Made by a program: the position numbers and the translations under genes
Assembly: GCA_035041965.1 (NCBI GenBank)
Contig: JAPYMA010003053.1
Span: forward strand, 186,001-250,000
Direction: 5' to 3'
Length of the DNA stretch: 64,000 nucleotides
Origin: Anisakis pegreffii
Taxonomy: Eukaryota; Nematoda; Chromadorea; Rhabditida; Anisakidae
The notes under the pieces: model-generated
Seen by the model: the letters and a program-made list of their open reading frames with translations, nothing else
Database searches by the model: none
Told to the model about the DNA's origin: nothing
In this document: positions 53,101-64,000 of the stretch, piece after piece
Numbering within the stretch: position 1 is the first letter of the stretch
Layout of the letters: each line of letters begins with the position of its first letter

Positions 53101-54370
53101 GTCAAACGATCAATTATAGAGTGTATTTGATAGAATGAGAATTTGACTTTGATTGTTGAATGAAATGAATGAGAAATCACCAAAAGAGAACACTTCTGGT
53201 GATAAAAGCTATGAGAGCGATTGTAGCAGCACGAAAAAGAATGAAAACCCTGTTAAAACGAATGAAAACCATATTAGGTCAGAACGAGCTAATAACGCTC
53301 AGAAACAGTGTTACCATCAGCTAACCGCATTTATAAATCCGAGTCAAAAAAACACTATCACAATGGCTTTCTATCATAAAGTAACAATTGCCCGGAATAC
53401 TAATTTCCCGACCCCCTTTATTACCCCTTGACATCTCCAAACTGCCGAAACTGGGTAATTTTACCCCTTAGACAACCACTCTAATATATAGATCATTATT
53501 GTTGAAAAAATTTTCTGTTTCATACAAATTACCAAATTACCAAAGATAAAATGAAAACAGATTTCCGCTTTCGAGGAAATAAGATATACATTATGGTCAG
53601 ATTGATACTGAACTCAGCTCCGAGTATTACCGTAATTAAGTTGCACTGAAATTGAACTGAAGCATTTCTCAGTGTGTAAGTTCTCTAATGCAACTAACCA
53701 CCAACGAACGTACACATTCAGTCTGCAGTACGAGAAAACAAGGAATTAAAATGCAGTTAATTTTCTGAAACATCAATCGAATTGTACTAACTTCAAGTTT
53801 TCACTAACTCCAAACGAGAAATGTTCAAATAATGCGAGTAATCCACTTGTAAATGCTGCTTTCTTTCATCGTTTCACAACAGCCAACGTTCTCGTGCGGC
53901 ATCAGAACGAACAAATGTGAAGAAACATTTTTTAAATATGCTAATGTTGAACACTTTTGTCTAACTTCTAGTGATGGGCACATTCTGAGGTTCTTTTAAT
54001 CAACGCTAAAAATGTCTTCCAGGAGAACACTTCCTACACATTACACACTAGTAATAAACACGTCTAGCGTTCACATATCAAATATTCAGCGTACAATTGC
54101 CCAATGCGCATATGACTAACGTCGGACACCCGGTGGACCAAAAGTGCAGTCAAACTGAACACATATGTAGTGCTAATAGAACCGGACAAACTGCGACTGG
54201 CAAAATAACTGACCAGCAATTGACATATTAATTTCTAGAGTTGGATCAGCCATAGACATAGCTCCATCCTCCCATCCTGTTGACATCAATAAACCATTCA
54301 AGGTTAATAAAATGAGGCAGAAAAGTGCGATGAGCATAAAACATCGAAACCGAGATGTCATCTTCTTCAT
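47191..54370 (-). CDS. DUF229 family membrane-anchored, sulfatase-fold protein
   Basis: DUF229 proteins are type II membrane proteins with an alkaline-phosphatase/sulfatase-like fold and unknown substrates, expanded in nematodes. Predicted exons 5' to 3': about 54215-54370 (ATG at 54370, signal anchor FMLIALFCLILLTLNGLL), possibly about 52551-52640 and about 52050-52130 (Cys-rich), 51665-51817, about 51297-51413, 50911-51001, 50370-50487, 50022-50177, 48682-48822, 48306-48469, 47721-47895, 47423-47548, 47191-47280. Family landmarks in order: VECDFVETQC, PSVLMFIFDS, YNNKVGLNSRPNAFAIFAG, WNEDYWPAFTYGGCNGF, FIFLMGDHGLRFGPQRE with EDYNPMLM, SNYDVYATLVDIAK, and the C-terminal DPYGNQGDCA with PLCYC. 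The DGH-type motif suggests the metal site is kept. The 5' exons are uncertain, and another possible coding segment lies at 51445-51600. Two hAT elements sit in its introns. Confidence 0.85.
49011..49822 (-). mobile_element. hAT-type non-autonomous element, copy B
   Basis: It starts CAGTGGTTCTCAAG and ends in a decayed TGAAAGCCGCTG. The 8-bp flanks ctgtaaat and gtgtgaat agree at 6 positions. Compared with copy A it is inverted: its right end, read in reverse, has the same GATGAAATTACCCATTTTGGGT palindrome. It lies in an intron of the DUF229 gene. Confidence 0.8.
52674..53481 (-). mobile_element. hAT-type non-autonomous element, copy C
   Basis: Related to copies A and B over its length, with decayed ends (CAATGGGTCTCA and ACAACCACTC) and no clear target duplication. 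It lies in the 5' intron region of the DUF229 gene. Its minus-strand frame at 52782-52973 (MNEKNPSSEQYSHVIAMR at the start) closely resembles the frame in copy A. Confidence 0.8.
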
Positions 54371-55020
54371 AGAATCTCTTCTGAAAATAGCTCACGAAAT
54401 CTTGAAAATATCCGTGTCAAAATGGCAACATTCGCTATGCAAATTTGTGGCTATTTGTTTAAAATGAAAACAGTGCGGGCGGCTGTTGCTTTCTCGATTA
54501 AGAAAATTTGAATAAAGAATTTGAAGGTATGATCAAAATTTATGTGCTTGTGATAGGGAAGCGAATGGTCGGAAACAGTGATGAATAGAAAATAACCAAA
54601 TCATCTACGCATAGAAATCATTGCTTAAAATTATTCATTAATTTTGCACTACACGTAATGTTCTAAGGCATCTTTGATTTCTGACACTCTAAATGTTAAA
54701 TCCACGTCGGCAGTGAACGATGCATTATAAGAAAGCAGTGCTTGTTTGAAATATTCATCGACAAACTAAGCAAACATGATAAAATAAATCAATCAATTGC
54801 TCACTGTTGCTGCATGAAACGGTTATCAGTTCTTCATGAATTCATTCGTTGCGAACAATTTCTCCTCTTCAACTTCTCCTCAGCCCTATGAAGCATCAAA
54901 ACGTCTTTTTTCGACCACTGACCAAATTGCCAGCAAACAAGATCGTTGTATTTATCATATAAATACCACAGAATAAGCACTGAATTTGCTCAGCTTTCGA
55001 CTCCGGAGCAGTCCGGGCCC
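54371..55020. other. Region upstream of the DUF229 gene
   Basis: No gene recognised. It should contain the DUF229 promoter and 5' leader. Confidence 0.4.
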
Positions 55021-55029
55021 AAAAAAAAC

Positions 55030-55960
55030 ATTAAGAAAATAGCTATCTATATCTCCTCAAATAAGCAGAATTTCTCGGCAAAATATATGATATTCTGAAA
55101 CTAGAGATTCTGAGGAATCAGATGGTGCACAGAAATTCACATGTTACTATGCAAAGCTGAGAGTACGGTTACCTTGAAGATGGTAACCTCTATAGAGCTA
55201 TAGTAAAGTACTGACATTGATCTAAACCGATATTATGTATATGAATGAGTGCGAATGCGCTATATGAGATAGCTTTAAGAAAATAGCTATATCTCCTCAA
55301 GCAAGCAAAATTGCCCAGCAAAATATATGATATTCTAAATTCGGAGATTCCGCTGGATCGAACGGTGTGAAAAAATTGACATGCTACTGGTCAAACTTGA
55401 GAGTACCGGTAGCTTGAATATGGTAGCCCTCGTAACTGAGATAACTTCAAGAAAACGGCTTTATCTGCTCAAGTTAGCAAAATTGCTAAGCAAAATATAT
55501 GATATTCTGAATCCGGAGATTCTGCTGGATCGAATTGTATGGAGAAATTGATATGTTACTGGGCAAACCTGAGAGTACGGTTAGCTTAAAGATGGTAACC
55601 CCTATAGCGCTATAGTAGTGTATATATTGATCTGTTGCGATACAATGTATATTAATGAGCGCCACTGCGCTAGTTGGAAATAGCTTTAGGAAAATAGCTA
55701 CATCTCCTCAAGTAAGCAGAATTGCTCAGCAAAATATATGCTATTCTGAAACTAGAGAATATGATGAATTCGATGGTGTGAAAAACCGACTACGTCACCG
55801 GATAAATCTGAGAATGAGAAAATGGTGACCCTGATACTGCTTAAGTAGTGCATAGATTGAACAATAGAGATACAGTATATTGAAGTGAACGTCGCCAAGC
55901 GATGTTAGATACCTTCAGAAAATTAGCTGTTTCTCTGAATACAATATACTTTTCTGAAAG
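55030..55960. repeat. Second block of the 36-kb satellite family
   Basis: The same marker (CTCCTC or CTGCTC) occurs at 55053, 55293, 55465 and 55704, giving spacings of 240, 172 and 239. These are the same long and short monomer lengths as in the 36-kb array. Shared phrases include CAAAATATATGATATTCTG, GAGATTCTG, and AGCTGAGAGTACGGTT. The copies here are much more diverged from each other than in the 36-kb array, and the block fades out after about 55.9 kb. Confidence 0.88.
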
Positions 55961-56111
55961 TAGAGAATAATTGTGATATGGTGACAGCAGATTTATTATT
56001 TTCGAATTGTAAAAAATCATGCAATGATTTATCATTCGGATGAAATTAATAGATAAGATATTTCGAATTGTCTTCGTTGACTTGAGCGATTGTACTTGAG
56101 TACAAGATCTT

Positions 56112-56298
56112 TCCTAACTGATTCCCTAATTGATCCGTCTAATTGATTATGAATAGCGATTGTACTAAAGATTTTTCCTACCTGATCCGTCTAATTGATT
56201 ATGAATAGCGATTGTACTAAAGATTTTTCCTAACTGATCCGTCTAATTGATTATGAATAGCGATTGTACTAAAGATCTTTCCTAACTGATTCCAATCA
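56112..56298. repeat. 52-bp tandem repeat
   Basis: The unit, starting GATCCGTCTAATTGATTATG, begins at 56132, 56184 and 56236, with a degenerate partial unit before it. Copies differ at only a few positions. Confidence 0.9.
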
Positions 56299-57130
56299 CG
56301 TTTCTGATGAATTATGCGAAGTGACATAACTCTGGTAACTATTCAATTAACGTCAACATTCAAAGCAGATTCCTGTAGTATTCAATCTCGGCTACAAGAT
56401 GTTATATATCATGATTAGAAATTTTCCCCGTTGGGTGGGGAACAATTAAAATTATTTCTTGAACTTTTGCACTCAAAGGGAAATCGACAATCTCGAACAT
56501 ATCCGAATTTCTGACAAATCTATACATCCGGTTTTATTCTCCCGTATCTGCGCTATAAAATGGTGCGTTCATTGCCCGGATTCATTCCCGTTAAATGGGT
56601 AAGAAATTCCCATTTTTGAATACATATCAAATTAAATTCCGAGTTCCATCATTTGGCGAACTGTCAGCATTCCAATTAAGCACACCTTCATCAACATAGC
56701 TGTATTTAACATTTTTCACGAGTAGCATTGAATGCTGTTTGAGTGTAATTTTGTTCATTTCGAGGATGTTCACGTACATTTGTCAATTTTCGTTTCTATG
56801 ACATTTATTTGTCCCTTCATTGTTTTCCTCACATTTTCCATTTTTGCTTGAATTTGTGGGTTGAATTAGGTGAATTTACATGAAAAGTGAATTCACTTCA
56901 TATCATGTTCCGTTTTGGAGTGTTTTATTTTATATTCTCTCCAGTGTTTTAGACGTTGACCTTACAATACAAATTAAGTTAGCACACAATAACTTCAGTG
57001 TGGTTGAATTGGTTGCGCTGACATTTGAATGTGTTGTTCAAAGGTCAGGGAAAGTCAAAAATTAAGCCTGCTTAAAGCAGCAGAAATCTGTGTTGTTGCT
57101 TGGTGCAATTTTATCGTTTCACGCTTTGAG
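56299..57130. other. Region upstream of NAA10
   Basis: No gene recognised; probable promoter region of NAA10. A plus-strand frame at 56880-57065 ends before the NAA10 leader and shows no family features. Confidence 0.4.
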
Positions 57131-57138
57131 TTAATCTA

Positions 57139-57148
57139 ATAATTCAGG
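57139..57148 (+). promoter_or_regulatory. Likely spliced-leader trans-splice acceptor of NAA10
   Basis: AATAATTCAG followed by G lies 18 bases before the ATG at 57166, with no upstream coding exon. Confidence 0.5.
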
Positions 57149-57165
57149 TGCTAAACTAGTACAAA

Positions 57166-58103
57166 ATGAACATCCGTGTGGCACGTGCCAGTGATTTGCT
57201 GAATACGCAACACTGTAATTTGCTGTGTTTACCAGAAAACTACCAGATGAAGTATTATTTCTATCATGCCCTCTCATGGCCTCAACTTTCGTATGTGGCT
57301 GAAGACGATAAGGTACTGAGATTTAGCGTTGCATCTTCTTCAGTCATACAGAATATCTTTCGTTTTCCGTTGGCAACATTGGTTCAGTCTGAACGAAGAA
57401 GTTCTGTTGTATCCAATTAATGGAGTGAAATTTTTGAAGGGTAATATTGTTGGGTATGTACTGGCAAAGATGGAAGAAGAAGCCGACGATGAGCCACACG
57501 GTCATATAACATCGTTGGCCGTCAAACGATCTTATCGACGATTGGGATTAGCTCAAAAACTCATGGATCAGACTGCGAGGGCTATGATCGAAACGTTCAA
57601 CGCCAAATATGTCTCGTTACATGTTCGGGTTTCTAATAGAGCTGCACTCAATCTCTACCAGGTTTTGTTCTTTTCACTCTTCCTGTTCTTTTTCATAGCA
57701 GTTGTTCATTTAAGGCTGAACACCTTATGGGCGTCGTTCGTTTCATTGCAGGTTTATTCATTTGTGACCGTCCTCTTAAGGTTCAGTATGGAATGGTGAT
57801 TTAAAATGCTCACCTGGGTTTATTGCTCCCAAACTCGTTACTGTTATTGTCAAGGCTGTTGTTGAAGTTATTGCAGTTACCGATGAAATTATTGATCTTA
57901 TTGATATCATTTTGCAGAATACGTTAAAATTCGAAATCTGGGATCGAGAGCCGAAGTACTACGCTGACGGTGAAGATGCGTATGCAATGAAACGCCCTTT
58001 GGTGAAATTCGCAATGGAAAACGAAATTGAACCGGCCGATCGGAAGACATTTTTCGCCACTAAAGAAGAGAGGGATCACGCAAGGAAGTCGAAAAATAGT
58101 TAA
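57166..58103 (+). CDS. daf-31: NAA10/ARD1, catalytic subunit of N-terminal acetyltransferase A
   Basis: NAA10 with NAA15 acetylates the N-termini of many nascent proteins at the ribosome. Three exons join in phase to 184 aa: 57166-57312, 57440-57661, 57918-58103. The match to animal NAA10 is very strong: [60 protein letters not shown]. The acetyl-CoA loop is [15 protein letters not shown] (the R-x-x-G-x-G/A motif reads RRLGLA). It continues [20 protein letters not shown] and [16 protein letters not shown]. The length is close to the short C. elegans protein DAF-31; the longer acidic C-terminal tail of vertebrates is absent. Confidence 0.96.
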
Positions 58104-59033
58104 TTCATACACACTGCAGTTTCTTTCATTTTCTCGACATGTATTAATATATGCCAAATATTTAATGCGATGTGTATTGAGAAATTTGCAAAGGTTATTT
58201 TAAACTTGAGGTGAGCAGTCAATTTGGAGGATGTGGGCATGAATTATTCAATCAACTTTTGATGGAATATCATTTTTCGTATTGAATTCTTTACAGAGAT
58301 AATCCAATCGTCCATTGCTAACCGATAGTTGAATTTGAATACGGAATGTCTGTTCTGAATCGTTCACCAACAGTTTTGTCTAATGCATATTCTTCAGTTC
58401 TAATTTAAACATGAGTACGTTTTCGCTGGATTCGTTAGTTGAGACGAACGTTTTGACTGGAATTTAGATTTTGAAAAATTTACTAAGCAATGTTGATTTT
58501 ATTAAAAATCGCATATTATGTCAATTATTGGTTTTATATTGTTATGTTGTTATCGTTGTTGTTATTGCTTTTGGTGAAGATGATTGGAAATTTTTATCAT
58601 ATGATTATCATCATCTTTGTGTTGTGTTTTGTCTTAAATTGCAGTGCATTCTTCACAATTATTTTGTTCGTCGCCATACAAAGAGCAGTTCATCCCGATA
58701 AATTCTTATTTATTATTCATCGCATTTTTCCGTTCCTCAGATCGAATACGTGTTTGATAATGTCACTGTTCGCTTCATGAAAGTATCTTTATTGGTTGCC
58801 ATCTCTCTCTCCGACCTCCAGCACTTATCATTATCATGATCCAATGATCTCTTTAAAAATGATCAATATCGATGATCATCCCACCATCTCAATGATCAGT
58901 GACTCAAGAATCAGGGTTTAATGGTTCTACACGGGAGAATTCCTGTAGTCATTCATTCGTGGTCATCGTTATAAGGCTTGGCATGTGGCTGTATGTATCG
59001 TTATAAGACTATTTCAAATAGACCAATTTCAGG
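58104..59033 (+). other. Spacer between NAA10 and the downstream small gene
   Basis: About 0.93 kb with hydrophobic frames at 58471-58780 made of T-rich codons, not convincing as genes. TTTCAGG immediately precedes the next ATG, so a trans-splice acceptor lies at about 59025-59031. Confidence 0.45.
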
Positions 59034-59610
59034 ATGGGTAGTGTTTGGTTGAAAAATTTTTTCGGTTTGAAGCAAACTCAATTCGAGTTGTTGCAAGTGC
59101 CGAATCCAAAAACCGAACACTGTATTCATGTAACACTGCGGTGTGCTCAAGCAGGCACCGTGCTCGGTAGTTTGCTAGGTCCATTGGTTGTGTTTTTGAA
59201 TAGTTCACAAACGAGAAAGAGTTCATCTGCCGAAATGCGAGATGCATTCACCTCGGGTGGTATTAATGGAGCGTTGATTGGAACGCTTGTAGGCACTGTG
59301 ATGTCTGCAGTGACCATAAATAACATGAATTCGGTTCAGCTGTACGACAAGTGCTATCGGGCAAGGTTAGACGAATGCTTCCGTCTCGTTTGAGTTAGCA
59401 GTTTGCAATAAACAAACAAAAAATAAAACGTTTCATGACGAAGTGATAGCTTGTCTCATATTCAGGTACGATACGGACCAGTTGACATTCGACCGTACAT
59501 GTGTGCTGGGCGCTGCGCTTGGCTCACTTAGCTCAGGTTCTTTTGGTTTGGTGGTGGGTGTTGATTTGGCACTACTCATCTCAAATATGCTCTCAGCAGT
59601 GAGAAAATAA
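59034..59610 (+). CDS. Small multi-pass membrane protein with Gly-rich helices, family not recognised
   Basis: Two exons (59034-59365 and 59466-59610) join in phase at YRAR/YDTDQ to about 158 aa. It has four hydrophobic segments with small-residue (Gly/Ala/Ser) patterns: AGTVLGSLLGPLVVFL, GGINGALIGTLVGTVMSAV, VLGAALGSLSSGSFGLVVG and the end of that helix into ALLISNML. The spacing resembles glycine-zipper membrane proteins such as the Tim17/22/23 group, but I cannot place it in that family. The ATG lies 2 bases after TTTCAG, a likely trans-splice site. It is on the same strand and about 0.9 kb downstream of NAA10, so an operon is possible. Confidence 0.7.
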
Positions 59611-62538
59611 TGCGTCGTTTGAAGAACAAGTAAGTAAGTAATACGATTATATGGTTGACTTCAGAGATGTTAGTTAGGTGGGTGGCTTTAGAGTGGTTAA
59701 GATTTCACCTGAAGTCTACTATTATGAAAGTGGATGTGATATTGGAGGTGAGATGCATTCGCTTTATTAGACGTTTGGGGGATATATGAATTGGTTTGCG
59801 GAGGTATTATGTTGAACTAGCAAACTGTCACGTTTTGATTTTAATTTCACAGATCACGCGATGTTTTACAATGAGAAATTCGAAGGTTGCACACAGCTGC
59901 AGTACACTTTCGCCTTGTCGCAATGAATTCATCAATTATTCAATGTTCTCTGATAGAGGAGCACTAGTGAATTCGAGATTTTTGTCGGTTTATTTGAGTT
60001 GTTAGGTTTTTGAAATTCATTAGTTCGGTGGTTTTCCTCGCCTTGTTTCACTTCAACCGAACATGGTTTTTTTCATCGTATTCTGTGTTGTGTTGATTAT
60101 TTTGAATTTCAGGTTTTGTGCTGGAAATGGCTGTGGTTTGAGAAATTTCGATTGTTGAAATTATTCATCATTGTCATCAAGAACACATTACGTATGATTG
60201 TGTGTATGGTAGAATAAGTGTTGTTTCAAATTTGGTAGAAACGGAAAACTCGTATAGGAGTTATTGCCCTCGTGTAGCCTCATTTTAAGAGATCTTACTA
60301 CTGGAATGTATGAAAATGGATAAGTTCTGATGCGTTTCCAACTTGAGACTGATTTTCATCTGAAGAAGTAATGCCCGTAAATGGGAATGAAAGAGTTATT
60401 TTTCATTTTCAATACTCATTCGAGTCATTCTAAAGTAACCATACACTCTTTGTTTTTCACCTATGTGTGTCTTGTTTGCGTTTGTTCACTCGTGCAAGTT
60501 GCAATCACGATTACAGAATTCATTGCTTGGAATGTATATGATTCTGAATGTCCTTAACCTCAAATTCATTACGTTCATCGTCGAAACACTAGCTAGTCTT
60601 ATCTTATTTGTGTATTTATGGTCTTTATCATTGGTTTCGATATGCTGTCAAAGAAATTTTGTAATCTTCATCATGTTGCCTAATAGGAGCATTTTTAAAA
60701 TATTCTTCCTAATTTTGGAGAAGTTTCCACTTTTACCATAGTTCTTGTATCATTAATATTAGTGTATTGTGAACTGCTATTCAACTGAATAAAATAGAAT
60801 ATTGAAAACAGCTGATTTTGATGTAAAATGACAGTTTATGAACATCAACACATGCATACTACATTCGCTGAACTGATTTCTAAAATGATTCATTCATTTT
60901 GAAAAAAATTTTTTAGATTAGATCTTTTAGATTGATAGATTTAGATTTAGACCTTGCTTTGAATCTTTTTTAAAATTTTTTGAAGATTAGATTACATCTT
61001 TTATTAGATTCTAAATGTTTTTCGAAGTATTATTTTATGGGAGGGGATGCGAGAACATCTTAAAATTTTCTAAGAGTTGCGGGTAAGAGGCTGGGAGGGA
61101 AATGCTGAAAATCGCTGCTTAAAAGTTGGAACTGGTAGGCAATATACGTTGCTTTGCTATGCTTGATGATAGTATTTGTAAAATTTCATTGATATGCAAA
61201 CAATTTAATTCAATTCAGTACCGATCAAACAGTGTGTACAATATATCGAACCGAACCAACGAGGCTGTGTGCCTGTATTGGTGACGCAGCGATGACAATA
61301 ACAAAAACAGTGATACTTTAGTGATAGTAGTGTTTAGATAAGAATGTGAAAGAGTCGATCGCAAATCAATTCAAATTTTAATGATGGCTTCAATTGCCCT
61401 TAATTACATAAACTGTATCACATTAACGAGAGCTGTTAAAAACTCAAATGAGCATAACAACAAATCCTCAGCCCTTCACTGAAGAATAGGAGTGGCTGTT
61501 TTGAAGGGCCGCACAAGAATATAATCAAACTTAACAGAAGCCTCCTTGGAAATAGAAATCCCTCGTCGTGAAGTTGTCTAACATACAGAAGAAGCGTTGA
61601 GGCTTATATTCATGAGAGTATGCTAAATACAAACAAAAAAAAAACAAACAATCAAATCACAGGATTGATGGGATATACGTATGGGATGATCGATCAAAGA
61701 ACAGATCAATCTGTAATGCAGCAGATGTGGTTTGAACAATACGATGATGATGGTCTGTCCTAGAGGGAGGCAGTTCACCTTCAGCAACTTAAAATATACT
61801 CATTTGGACATAACCAATAAACGTCTATCATTCAAACCACTCTGTAAGGATCACATGTCACCTTTCGGCACTATTACCAATCCAGTTAGATGCACAAAAA
61901 GTTTCATTGCATAAATTGAAGTGAATCACCGATATTCAACTTAAATTCTCTAAATAAGCGCGATCGAAAGACGTTCCTTTCTTTACAATAACGAATCAAT
62001 CGTTCGATACATTTCGAGAAAATCTGAGAGACGTTTAGAGAAAACTTTTGACAATAGGTAAAGTGTAAAATACGTGAACAATTCGATAATGTCAACAAAC
62101 ATAAGATATTGGCGTATGCCGAAACAAATTCTTTCATAACGGAATTGTAAAAATTATCGGGGTCGACTTTTACTGAAACATTTCCAAAACGAAACAAAAG
62201 TCTTTGACCAAAAAACATTGCTCACAATCAGTAGTAATTCTTACAATTAGAAACCTTTCAATCCCTAAGCATTTGATAACAATCAAGTCCAAAATGAAAT
62301 GCAATCGTAAGTATGCGACGATAATGCAACATTATTCAAAAACAACGATACTAATTAATAATATCAATAAATGACTTTAAACGTAAACAAATGAAACAAT
62401 GAATAAAAGAAATCATCAAATTAGTCATTCAACATATATGCGAATGAATTCAACAAGACGAAATTCTTCGGTGACGATAATTTGCATGAGATTTTGTATC
62501 GCAATCGCAAAAGCACTCGATAATTTCGAATTATAAAA
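59611..62538. other. Intergenic region between convergent genes
   Basis: No gene recognised between the plus-strand small membrane gene and the minus-strand DLG5-like gene. Frames at 60463-60741 (hydrophobic) and 61904-62218 (minus strand, 104 codons) lack family features. The part nearest 62538 is probably the 3' untranslated region of the DLG5-like gene. Confidence 0.4.
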
Positions 62539-64000
62539 TTAATTGATTTTATTATTGTTTGTGCTGCTACTGCTATTATTCGTATTGTTGTTATTACTGC
62601 CATTATTCGTTGCCGTTTGTTTGATTGCAGGTGCCCAAACGGTCCTTTTTTGTTCGTGTTCTACGATGGCCACAATCTGCTGACAAACGTATTTGACGGC
62701 GTTTCGTGCCCGATGCGCTCCGACCACAATCGTGCTCACATTACACTCGAGCGCATCCAGTTGACTGTCGATCTGATCGAATCTTTCGATCATCTCTTTA
62801 GCCGTTTTGCTGTTGATTCGTTCACTACCGCTCTCTTCAGCCAACTCTTTTAGCTAAAAGTTCCATCTGTTTTTTTTAAGCAATTCATCTTGATGGATAG
62901 CAGAATTTATGCTTCCAAACAGTATTGTGTATTAATTTGTTTTACAATTTGAATTTGAGAATATCACCGTGTTAGTGCTCGAAAAAATCTGCATTGAAAA
63001 GACAACAACAACAACAACAACAAATTTCTGGGGAAAATTATCACACAGCACTATAATAACACCTGTTTAGCGGATTTGAATTTGATCCGGATGAGAATAG
63101 GATAAATCCTTAAACTGTGTAATCGAACAATTGCATGTGGTGTAATATCAAGAACACAGTGATATCCTTGCGAGATCATGTGCTCTAGCGCACTCACTGA
63201 TATCACTTCGAACAGCTGTTCACGTCTTCGCACCTGAATTAAAACGATAGTCATTTTGGCTGATTTTTCAATTCTATTCCACAGACTCTTGCTCGGCATT
63301 GTCGAGGTGTTTGAGAAGAGATTATTGTAATGCAGTTAGCAGCAATCGAAGAATTTCAACTGTTTTTAGAGCAATTGAGGATTCGCAATTAGATTTGTAT
63401 TGAAACAGATGCATGATGCAATGGGAATCGTCAGTATGAAAGCAAATGATGAATCAAATTTACTTCAATCCATTGTCCCGATGTGCTAACCCCTTCGCCT
63501 TCACTGGCGTTCAACGCACGGCATTCTGGCACACACTGCGCAAATCTAAACACTTTTCAAACTGATAACTTGTGATAATCTGAATTTATTAAGCCTGCTC
63601 TCAGTCGTTATCATTCATGATCTGTAACACTTTTCCGCCGTAGTGAAGAGCAGTTAATAGATGGATAATGCAATGGGAATCATCAGTATGGGGTGATTAC
63701 AATAACACCTGTTAAGCGGATGAACAAAGTGAAACAAGCCTTGATAAGATAAGAGTATACGGTAAGAGTATCTGAAACGATAAAAACCATCTGATAATAG
63801 CAAAAAACAGCAACAATATACTTGAAAGAACAGCAATAGACAGCTAAACATCTCACTTATCGCCGTGTTCATCGATGAGTGCTTGCATGAAAGGTGCCAA
63901 ATAGGCTGACACCAGAACGAGAGGTCTTCTTTGCGATGACGGTACTCGTTCAACCCGTTCATAGAGGTGTTTCAGCGGTTTCATATCAGAGATTCGCCCT
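62539..64000 (-). CDS. DLG5-type MAGUK, guanylate-kinase-like C-terminus (partial)
   Basis: MAGUK scaffolds organise cell junctions and polarity; the GuK-like domain binds partners rather than phosphorylating GMP. Four exons are in the window: 63857 to beyond 64000, 63464-63545, 63063-63233, 62539-62853. The GuK start is visible (LYERVERVPSSQRRPLVLVS), then FAQCVPECRALNAS, HCVLDITPHAIVRLHSLRIY with PILIRIKFKSAKQ, and the end VCQQIVAIVEHEQKRTVWAP, which resembles the DLG5 end (ICTQI..MVNQEQNK..WIP). It continues into a roughly 25-residue Asn/Ser-rich tail encoded by a triplet tract before the stop at 62539. The domains upstream (PDZ, SH3) must lie beyond the window edge. Confidence 0.85.
63002..63023. 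repeat. (CAA)n microsatellite
   Basis: A run of seven CAA units in the last intron of the DLG5-like gene. Confidence 0.9.

Noticed and set aside
58471..58780. Hydrophobic plus-strand frames of 76 and 96 codons
   Set aside because: T-rich DNA gives hydrophobic codons by chance; two overlapping frames look alike, with no conserved motif or splice context.
1..64000. CRISPR arrays, bacterial operons, rRNA genes
   Set aside because: The tandem repeats have no spacer structure, the genes are spliced and eukaryotic, and no rRNA-like conserved stretch was seen.

Overview
This window looks like nuclear DNA of a nematode, probably a large-genome parasitic species (an ascaridoid-like clade is my guess; the genus cannot be fixed from sequence alone). 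The evidence: it is AT-rich, the genes are split into many short exons, most introns end in a nematode-like TTTCAG acceptor, several start codons sit just behind a good acceptor as expected for spliced-leader trans-splicing, and one gene belongs to DUF229, a family greatly expanded in nematodes. Exons were assembled by hand from reading frame, splice-site phase and remembered protein families, so individual boundaries are predictions.

Layout. (1) 0.4-1.1 kb: a hAT-type non-autonomous transposon with an exact 8-bp target duplication. (2) 1.6-5.6 kb, minus: spo-11 (meiotic double-strand-break enzyme). (3) 6.6-14.0 kb, minus: CHTF18/ctf-18 (clamp loader for sister-chromatid cohesion); 15 exons that join in phase to 798 aa. 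(4) 14.0-17.7 kb: AT-rich spacer with triplet microsatellites. (5) 17.7-21.5 kb, minus: G3BP/gtbp-1 (NTF2 domain, low-complexity middle, RRM, RGG tail). (6) 21.5-30.4 kb: gene-poor, repeat-dense island with MITEs, long inverted repeats and a tRNA-like Pol III box pair. (7) 30.4-34.1 kb, minus: orthologue of the membrane protein KIAA2013; 9 exons, 622 aa. (8) 35.9-37.8 kb: tandem satellite with a two-monomer higher-order unit of about 405 bp. (9) 38.8-40.1 kb, minus: mis-12; 41.1-45.5 kb, minus: zwl-1 (Zwilch). (10) 47.2-54.4 kb, minus: a DUF229 membrane-anchored protein with two more hAT copies in its introns. (11) 55.0-55.9 kb: a second block of the satellite, then a 52-bp minisatellite. (12) 57.2-58.1 kb, plus: NAA10; 59.0-59.6 kb, plus: a small unnamed membrane protein. 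(13) 62.5 kb to the window end, minus: the guanylate-kinase-like C-terminus of a DLG5-type MAGUK, cut by the window edge.

Theme. Four of the nine recognised genes act on chromosomes (spo-11 in meiotic breaks, ctf-18 in cohesion, mis-12 and zwl-1 at the kinetochore). zwl-1 and mis-12 are head-to-tail on one strand, about 1 kb apart, each start preceded by a good splice acceptor, which suggests an operon or co-regulated pair. The other recognised genes serve RNA granules, N-terminal acetylation, membrane biology and cell polarity. No CRISPR arrays, rRNA genes or bacterial-type operons are seen.
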